NCBI GenBank assembly: GCA_013347225.1
Contig: CP054595.1
Span: 1,426,001-1,490,000 of the forward strand
From: Candidatus Accumulibacter similis
GTDB taxonomy: Bacteria > Pseudomonadota > Gammaproteobacteria > Burkholderiales > Rhodocyclaceae
Reading direction: 5' to 3'
Length of the DNA stretch: 64,000 nt
The notes beneath the pieces were generated by a model. It saw only the letters and a program-made list of their open reading frames with translations, was not told the DNA's origin and ran no database searches. Below are positions 58,779-64,000 of this stretch, one piece after another. Position 1 is the first letter of the stretch. The number at the start of each line of letters is the position of its first letter. The translations under genes and the position numbers were made by a program.

Positions 58779-60379
58779 TGTACCTGGAGCATTTCGGGTT
58801 GCAGCAGGCGCCCTTCCGCATCACGCCGCACACCGAGTTCTTCTTTGCCGGTGCCAACCGGGGGGCGACACTCGAAGCGCTGATCTACGCGATCACCAAC
58901 GACGAAGGCATCGTCAAGGTCAGCGGCGAGGTCGGCAGCGGCAAGACGATGCTCTGCCGCATGCTGCTGGAGAAGCTGCCGGAGAACGTCGAGACCGTCT
59001 ATCTCGCCAATCCGATGCTGTCGCGCGACGAGATCCTGTACGCCATCGCCGCCGAACTGCGCCTCGACCTGCCGGCAGGGCAGGGGCAGTTGCTGCTGCG
59101 GGCGCTGCAGGATCGTCTGCTCGAGGTCTACGCCGCCGGCCGGCAGATCGTCGTCCTCATCGACGAGGCGCACGCGATGCCGCCCGACGCCCTCGAAGAG
59201 ATCCGCCTGCTCTCCAACCTCGAATCCAGCCGCCACAAGCTGCTGCAGATCGTCCTCTTCGGCCAGCCGGAGCTCGATCAGCGGCTGCACGAGAGCGCCA
59301 TGCGGCAACTCAACGACCGCATCACGCACAGCTTCAGCCTCGAGCCGCTGCATCGCCGCGATGTCGCCGCCTACCTGATGTTCCGGCTGCGTGCCGCCGG
59401 CTATCGCGGCCCCGATCTCTTCAGCCGCAGGGCCGTCAAGCTCATCAGCCGCAGTTCCGAGGGGTTGACGCGGCGCATCAACATCCTCGCCGACAAGGCG
59501 CTGCTGGCCGCCTTCGCCGCCGGTCGGCACGAGGTCGATGCCAGACAGGTACGGGCGGCGATCCGCGATGCGCAGTTCCAGCCGATCGCCGGCCGGGGGT
59601 TCGGCCCCTGGGTGTGGCCGGCCGCCGCTGCCGTGGCGATCCTCGGAGTCGCCACCATCGCCTACCTTGCCGGCAGCCACAGCGCCGGCAGCGGGGCCCA
59701 GCCGCAGCTGGCGCCGCAGCCCCCGGCTGCCCTGGGGACCGTGACGGCGGCCCCGGCTGCTCCGCCTGTCGAGACGACGGCGACGACACCGGCAGCCCCA
59801 GTGGCACCGGCAACCCCGCCAACCCCGCCAACCCCGCCAACCCCGCCAACCCCGCCAACCCCGCCAACCCCGGCAACCCCGGCAACCCCGGCAACCCCGG
59901 CGGCCCCGGCGGCCCCGGCGGCCCCGGCGGCCCCGGCGGCTGCGGCAGTCGCCCCGCAGTCGCCGGCTGCGACCGCGGTGGTGGCCAGGACGCCGAGCCT
60001 CGCGCAGCGGCTGGCGGCGAGCGAGGAGTGGCTGCGCAGGACGCCGGACAGTCACTATTTCATCCAGTTGCTCATGACCGACGCCGGCAGCCAGCGTGAA
60101 GTCGATGATTTCATTGCAAGAAACTCGACGCTCCTCGATCCGCGCCTGGTACGGGTCTATCGTTCCAGGCTCGCCGGCAGGGAGCGGCTGGGGGTGATCT
60201 ACGGCGACTATTCGTCACGCGAGGAGGCGAACGCAGCCCTGGCGACGCTCGGCGAGATCTCGCCGGCGAGCAGGCCCTACGTGCGCCAGGTTTCCCGGTT
60301 GCGCGTCGGCGGCCCTGCCGCCGTTCCGGCGCCGGCTACGGAAGGTAATAAAAATCATGCACTTGTACCAAAGTCCTGA
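58775..60379 (+). CDS. mshM: MshM/ExeA-like AAA ATPase fused to a SPOR-like domain
   Basis: 534 residues. N-terminal ExeA/GspA-type ATPase: [18 protein letters not shown], Walker A GEVGSGKT at 51-58, Walker B QIVVLIDEAHAMP. A transmembrane helix near 285-302 (WPAAAAVAILGVATIAYLAG), then a Pro/Ala/Thr linker encoded by 9-bp tandem repeats, and a C-terminal SPOR-like domain (YFIQLLMTDAGSQREVDDFI...LGVIYGDYSSREEANAAL). Typical MshM is about 280 residues, so the periplasmic extension is unusual and DamX-like; it may anchor pilus assembly to peptidoglycan. Confidence 0.9.
   Translation: MMYLEHFGLQQAPFRITPHTEFFFAGANRGATLEALIYAITNDEGIVKVSGEVGSGKTMLCRMLLEKLPENVETVYLANPMLSRDEILYAIAAELRLDLPAGQGQLLLRALQDRLLEVYAAGRQIVVLIDEAHAMPPDALEEIRLLSNLESSRHKLLQIVLFGQPELDQRLHESAMRQLNDRITHSFSLEPLHRRDVAAYLMFRLRAAGYRGPDLFSRRAVKLISRSSEGLTRRINILADKALLAAFAAGRHEVDARQVRAAIRDAQFQPIAGRGFGPWVWPAAAAVAILGVATIAYLAGSHSAGSGAQPQLAPQPPAALGTVTAAPAAPPVETTATTPAAPVAPATPPTPPTPPTPPTPPTPPTPATPATPATPAAPAAPAAPAAPAAAAVAPQSPAATAVVARTPSLAQRLAASEEWLRRTPDSHYFIQLLMTDAGSQREVDDFIARNSTLLDPRLVRVYRSRLAGRERLGVIYGDYSSREEANAALATLGEISPASRPYVRQVSRLRVGGPAAVPAPATEGNKNHALVPKS
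59812..59937. repeat. tandem nonanucleotide repeat, 14 units, in mshM
   Basis: Six copies of AACCCCGCC (59812-59865), four of AACCCCGGC (59866-59901) and four of GGCCCCGGC (59902-59937), 126 bases without interruption. Encodes the Pro-Thr/Pro-Ala linker. Each unit is three codons, so length changes by slippage would keep the frame. Confidence 0.97.
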
Positions 60380-60390
60380 CGTGGTATGAT
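60363..60390 (+). promoter_or_regulatory. candidate extended -10 promoter for mshL
   Basis: TTGTAC (60363-60368), 16-bp spacer, and TGGTATGAT, an extended -10 with TATGAT at 60385-60390. It overlaps the mshM stop (60377-60379) and lies 27 bases before the TTG start of mshL. Confidence 0.5.
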
Positions 60391-60416
60391 GAGCTTCCCC
60401 TGTAACCGGAGCGAGC

Positions 60417-62243
60417 TTGAGCGTGTCCTTGAGAAGCCTTGACGCCGTCCTCCTGGTGCTGGTGCTTGCCGCCTGCACGCCGACCACCCTGAGTACCGGG
60501 CCGTCGCCGGGGCATCTGCAGGCCGACAGCGTGGCGCGGCCGCCAGGCGCGATTCCGCAACCGGTGCAGCAGAGCGTCTCGCTGCCGCGGCCGCGGGCGA
60601 CCGCCCGCACCGAGACCTACAGCGTCGTCGTCAATAATGTCCGGGTGCACGACCTGCTGTTCGCGCTCGCGCGCGACGCCAAGATCAACGTCGATATCCA
60701 TCCCGGGATCAACGGCACCGTCACCCTCAACGCCATCGACCAGACGCTGCCGCAACTGCTGACGCGGATCGCCAAGCAGGTCGACATGCGTTTCGAGATC
60801 GACGGCCCGAACCTCGTCGTCATGCCCGATTCGCCCTACCTGAAGCACTACAAGGTCGATTACGTCAACATCTCGCGCGAAGTGACCGGTGTCGTGTCGA
60901 CCAACACGCAGATCTCGACCAGCGCGCTGGCGACCGGCAGCGGCGGCGTCGCCGGTACCGGCAACACCTCGCGCATCCAGATCGACAACAAGTCGAAGAA
61001 CAGCTTCTGGCAGTCGCTGGAAAAGAACCTCAAGGACCTGCTGCACGAAACCGACAAGGTCTTTCCCGAAGGATCGGCCGAGACCGTCACCGAGCAGAGC
61101 GCGTCGCAGAGCACCACCGGTACCGGCGCAGCGCCGCCGGCGGTGAGCGCCGCGACGCGGCTCGGCCAGGCGGTACAGTCGCTGGCCGGCAGCCCGAACC
61201 CGGCCGTCTTGCAGAACACCGGCGCCACCGTCGTCAAGCGCATGACCTTCCGTGAGGCGGCATCGGTGATCGCCAATCCAGAAGCCGGCGTGATCACCGT
61301 CCGGGCTACCGCCCGTCAGCACGAGAAGGTGCAGGAGTTTCTCGATCGGGTGATGCTCGGTGCGCGGCGGCAGGTGCTGATCGAGGCGACGATCGTCGAG
61401 GTGACGCTGTCCGATGGCTACCAGCAGGGAATCGAGTGGAGCCGGCTGACCAGCGGCTCCGAATACAGCGTCACCAAGCCGCAACTGACGACCAACGTGC
61501 CCAGCGCAGTGAGCCCCTACGTCATCAAGTTCCGTGACATCAACCCGCTGAACCTCGTGGCCACGGTCGAGCTGCTGCGCGCCTTCGGCACCGTCAAGGT
61601 GCTGTCGAGTCCGAAGCTGGCGGTGCTCAACAATCAGACGGCGACCCTCAAGGTGTCGGAGGACTTCGTCTATTTCAGCGTCAAGCAGGATACGGTACCG
61701 GGTGGCCCGAACACCAACGCCACCGTCACCACGACGACGACGCCGCAATCGGTGTCGATCGGCTTCTTCATGAGCCTGACGGCGCAGATCAGCGACAGCG
61801 GCACGGTGACGCTGAACGTACGGCCGTCGATCTCGAGCATCGCCGAACTGAAGCAGGATCCGAACCCGGCATTGGCGGCGGCCAACATCAAGAATCTCGT
61901 GCCGCAGATCCGGATGCGCGAGATCGAGTCGATGATGCGCGTCGAGAGCGGCGACATCGCTGTTCTCGGAGGCCTGATGGAGGACCGCCTGGACAACCGC
62001 CTCGGGCGGCTGCCGTTGCTGGGCGACATCCCCTTCCTGGGCGAGGTGTTCAACAACCGCAACAACTCGTCCGGAAAATCCGAACTCGTCGTACTGCTGC
62101 GCCCGACCGTGATCAAGGATGCTTCGCTCGAGGGCGACTTCAGCAGTTTCAGGACCTTGCTGCCGGACAGGGAGTTCTTCCGCACCGATCAGGTCTACCG
62201 GCCGTTCTCGCTGCCCGAGCAACCTCCGGAGCCGCTGCAGTGA
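60417..62243 (+). CDS. mshL: MshL-like secretin (GspD family) lipoprotein
   Basis: 608 residues from TTG 60417 (GGAG 5 bases upstream). Lipobox LAAC with Cys20. Secretin N-domains (YSVVVNNVRVHDLLFALARDAKINVDI), then the secretin domain VLIEATIVEVTLSDGYQQGIEWSRL, VLSSPKLAVLNNQTATLKVSEDFVYF and the C-terminal VLGGLMEDRLDNRLGRLPLLGDIPFLGEVF. Forms the outer-membrane pore for MSHA-type pili or a pseudopilus. Confidence 0.93.
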   Translation: MSVSLRSLDAVLLVLVLAACTPTTLSTGPSPGHLQADSVARPPGAIPQPVQQSVSLPRPRATARTETYSVVVNNVRVHDLLFALARDAKINVDIHPGINGTVTLNAIDQTLPQLLTRIAKQVDMRFEIDGPNLVVMPDSPYLKHYKVDYVNISREVTGVVSTNTQISTSALATGSGGVAGTGNTSRIQIDNKSKNSFWQSLEKNLKDLLHETDKVFPEGSAETVTEQSASQSTTGTGAAPPAVSAATRLGQAVQSLAGSPNPAVLQNTGATVVKRMTFREAASVIANPEAGVITVRATARQHEKVQEFLDRVMLGARRQVLIEATIVEVTLSDGYQQGIEWSRLTSGSEYSVTKPQLTTNVPSAVSPYVIKFRDINPLNLVATVELLRAFGTVKVLSSPKLAVLNNQTATLKVSEDFVYFSVKQDTVPGGPNTNATVTTTTTPQSVSIGFFMSLTAQISDSGTVTLNVRPSISSIAELKQDPNPALAAANIKNLVPQIRMREIESMMRVESGDIAVLGGLMEDRLDNRLGRLPLLGDIPFLGEVFNNRNNSSGKSELVVLLRPTVIKDASLEGDFSSFRTLLPDREFFRTDQVYRPFSLPEQPPEPLQ

Positions 62244-63529
62244 GCCTGTTGATGGATGCGCTGAAGCGCGCCGAGGAAGCCAAGCGGCTGGCCGGCGCCG
62301 GCGCGCAGCCGGCAGCCCCGGCGGCGCCTGCCGCAGCGCCCGAGCTGAGCCTCGATCCGCTGGACGCGCCGGCAACGACAGCCGGCCGCTCGCTGCCACC
62401 GTTGTCGCAGCACCGCGATTCGCTGGACGCGGATCTCGCCGCCAGCGCCGCCGCGCCGCCGCGGCGGTCCGGGGCGGGATCGATGGCGGCGGTGGCCGAC
62501 CGCGGCAGCGCCGACGATGTCGCCCGGATGGCAGTGAAGAACGCCTTCGCCGTCAAGCAGGAGGCGCGGCCGCGTACCTCGCTGTGGCTCTTCATCGGCA
62601 TCGGCGGCGCCGTCGCGCTGGCGATTGCCGGCTACTTCTGGTGGCAGCTGCAGGGGCTCGCCGGCGGTTCACGGGTCGCGCCGCCGCCGCCGCCGCCGCC
62701 GCTGCCAGCGGCCAGGCAGCCGGTCCTGCCGGCCGTTGCCGGCGCCTCGGTGCCACTGCCGCCGGCGTCGACAGCAACCATGCCGCCGGGCGTGACGCCT
62801 CCATCGGCAACCGCCGGCGGTCCGCCCGCGTCGCCGCAGGTCGCCCCGGATCCGGCTGCGCCGCCGCTCGCAGCGCCGGCCGAGCGCCGCCGCCGGCAGG
62901 ATCCGGCCGCCAGCCAGCCGGCCCAGGAGGCGGGTGTCTTCCGCTCCGGCAGCCGCCGTCCGCCGCCCGACCAGACCCTCGACCGCGCCTACGACGACTG
63001 GCAGGCCGGCCGCGTCGACGAGGCGCAGCGCGCCTACGACCAGGTCCTGCACAGGGATCCGCGCAATGCCGACGCACTGCTCGGACTGGCGGCGATCGCC
63101 GTTCGCCAGGGTCGCCACGAGCGAGCGCAGAGCCTCTATCTGCGGGTGCTCGAGTCGGATCCCGCCGACGCGACGGCGCAGGCGGCGCTGATCAACCTCC
63201 AGGGCGGCGGTGACGGGGGGCAGTCCGAGAGCCGCCTGAAGACGCTGCTGGCGGCCCAGCCCGATGCGCCGGCCGTGCATTTCGCGCTGGGCAATCTCTA
63301 CGCCCGGCAGCGGCGCTGGAGCGAGGCGCAGCAGGAGTACTTCCAGGCCTATGCCCTCGAACCGGACAATGCCGACCATATCTTCAACGTCGCCGTCAGC
63401 CTCGACCACCTGCGCCAGGGCAAGCTGGCGCTGCAGTACTATCGCATGGCGCTGAGCGCCGCCGACTCGAGCCGCGCCGCCTTCGACCGCAATGCAGTCA
63501 GGCAACGAATCCTTGAACTGCAGCCCTGA
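62240..63529 (+). CDS. mshN: MshN-like TPR protein
   Basis: 429 residues from GTG 62240, overlapping the mshL stop (GTGA). N-terminal MSLLMDALKRAEEAKR, transmembrane helix at about 115-135 (SLWLFIGIGGAVALAIAGYFWW), Pro-rich linker, and C-terminal TPRs (LDRAYDDWQAGRVDEAQRAYDQVL, ADALLGLAAIAVRQGRHERAQSLY, FALGNLYARQRRWSEAQQEYFQAY). MshN-like proteins organise MSHA biogenesis in the inner membrane. Confidence 0.85.
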   Translation: MSLLMDALKRAEEAKRLAGAGAQPAAPAAPAAAPELSLDPLDAPATTAGRSLPPLSQHRDSLDADLAASAAAPPRRSGAGSMAAVADRGSADDVARMAVKNAFAVKQEARPRTSLWLFIGIGGAVALAIAGYFWWQLQGLAGGSRVAPPPPPPPLPAARQPVLPAVAGASVPLPPASTATMPPGVTPPSATAGGPPASPQVAPDPAAPPLAAPAERRRRQDPAASQPAQEAGVFRSGSRRPPPDQTLDRAYDDWQAGRVDEAQRAYDQVLHRDPRNADALLGLAAIAVRQGRHERAQSLYLRVLESDPADATAQAALINLQGGGDGGQSESRLKTLLAAQPDAPAVHFALGNLYARQRRWSEAQQEYFQAYALEPDNADHIFNVAVSLDHLRQGKLALQYYRMALSAADSSRAAFDRNAVRQRILELQP

Positions 63530-63580
63530 GGCGTCGCGCATGCCGCGCTCGCCGCTGCGGGGCTGTCGGCCGCCACCGTC

Positions 63581-64000
63581 ATGAACGCGCCCGCCGGACA
63601 CCCGCACGCGCGGCCGCTGGGCCAGATCCTGATCACCAGGGGCATCCTCAGCGAAGACCAGCTGCGCATCGCGCTGCTCGAGCAGATGAAGTCCAACCGG
63701 CCGATCGGCAAGCTGCTGGTCGCGCTCGGTTTCGTCTCCGAGGCGACGCTGCGCGACGCGCTGTCGGAAAGCCTGGGCAAGCAGAGCGTCGATCTGTCGA
63801 AGGCGATCATCGATCCCTCGGCGCTCCGGCTGGTGCCGCGCGAACTCGCCAAGCGCCACCACGTCCTGCCGCTCGACTACGACGCAGCCAATCAGTGCCT
63901 CACGGTGGCGATCGCCGACATCAACGACATCGTCGCCCTCGACCGGATTCGCGGGCTTGCCGGCGACGACCTCGAGATCAGCACGCTGCTCGCCGGCGAG
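63581..64000 (+). CDS. mshE: MshE/GspE-like assembly ATPase, C-terminus outside window
   Basis: First 140 residues of a GspE/PilB-family ATPase. It shows the N1 domain typical of MshE and PilB (LGQILITRGILSEDQLRIALLEQMKSNRPIGKLLVALGFVSEATLRDALSESLGKQSVDL, PRELAKRHHVLPLDYD), which binds c-di-GMP in Vibrio cholerae MshE. Motor domains lie beyond the window edge. Starts at ATG 63581, 51 bases past mshN. Confidence 0.87.
   Translation, partial: MNAPAGHPHARPLGQILITRGILSEDQLRIALLEQMKSNRPIGKLLVALGFVSEATLRDALSESLGKQSVDLSKAIIDPSALRLVPRELAKRHHVLPLDYDAANQCLTVAIADINDIVALDRIRGLAGDDLEISTLLAGE

Noticed and set aside
59478..59894. collagen-like Gly-Leu-Pro/Ala repeat on the minus strand
   Set aside because: Produced only by the 9-bp repeat of mshM read in reverse; no gene context.
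59812..59937. CRISPR-like array
   Set aside because: Units are 9 bp, contiguous and coding; no spacers.
60336..62399. 687-residue minus-strand frame opposite mshL
   Set aside because: Shadow of the secretin gene, with no recognisable domains.

Overview
The window is 64 kb of GC-rich chromosomal DNA. It is almost entirely protein-coding, with one tRNA and no rRNA, CRISPR array, recognisable insertion sequence or prophage. Gene content and order point to a betaproteobacterium, probably Rhodocyclales; Candidatus Accumulibacter or a near relative is a reasonable guess that rests on family knowledge, not on a search. Supporting clues are the leuC-leuD-asd-fimV-truA-trpF-trpB-trpA-accD-folC-dedD-cvpA-purF-metZ supercluster, a cd1-type nitrite reductase, a PiT phosphate permease paired with a PhoU-like protein, an mla-BolA-murA cluster, MSHA-type pilus genes and a PEP-CTERM fragment.

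Layout. 1-5.5 kb: zinc regulation (a COG0523 GTPase and a Fur/Zur regulator), a secreted MsrB-MsrA pair, RlmI, then three small exported proteins including a Sco-type copper chaperone. 5.6-7.3 kb: PhoU-like protein and PiT permease; the permease has an in-frame TGA near its C-terminus. 7.6-9.7 kb: a YpfJ metallopeptidase, an M23 peptidase and a small membrane protein. 9.7-27.1 kb, all on the minus strand: the amino-acid, folate, fatty-acid and purine supercluster, transcribed from leuC towards metZ. 27.2-36.3 kb: MFS transporters, chorismate synthase, an acyltransferase, an Ap4A-phosphorylase-like protein, a YiiX-type peptidase and a calcium-binding-repeat protein. 36.7-41.4 kb: an HpnC-like squalene synthase, tRNA-Leu(TAG), a PEP-CTERM remnant, a UbiB-like kinase, a pentapeptide-repeat protein and an Fnr/Dnr regulator. 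41.6-43.7 kb: cytochrome c551 and nirS. 44.2-50.1 kb: a Gate-domain membrane protein and a large SMC-like ATPase/nuclease pair (YhaN/YhaO type). 50.2-57.2 kb: murA, bolA, an ABC-2 exporter and mlaB-C-A-D-E-F, all minus. 57.3-64 kb: a sigma-54 response regulator followed by mshM-, mshL-, mshN- and mshE-like genes of an MSHA-type pilus system, running off the window end.

The genes work in modules: zinc homeostasis, periplasmic methionine repair, phosphate uptake, biosynthesis (Leu, Trp, Met, threonine/lysine precursor, chorismate, purine, folate, malonyl-CoA), denitrification (nitrite to NO), outer-membrane lipid asymmetry and surface pili. I did not find a convincingly new multi-gene system. 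The most notable anomalies are the TGA that removes the last transmembrane segment of the phosphate permease, a small lipoprotein gene with a frameshift in its lipobox, an orphan PEP-CTERM tail beside a tRNA gene, a 19-bp perfect palindrome beside zur, a ten-cysteine exported protein, and a 14-unit nonanucleotide repeat inside an MshM-like ATPase that is fused to a SPOR-like domain.
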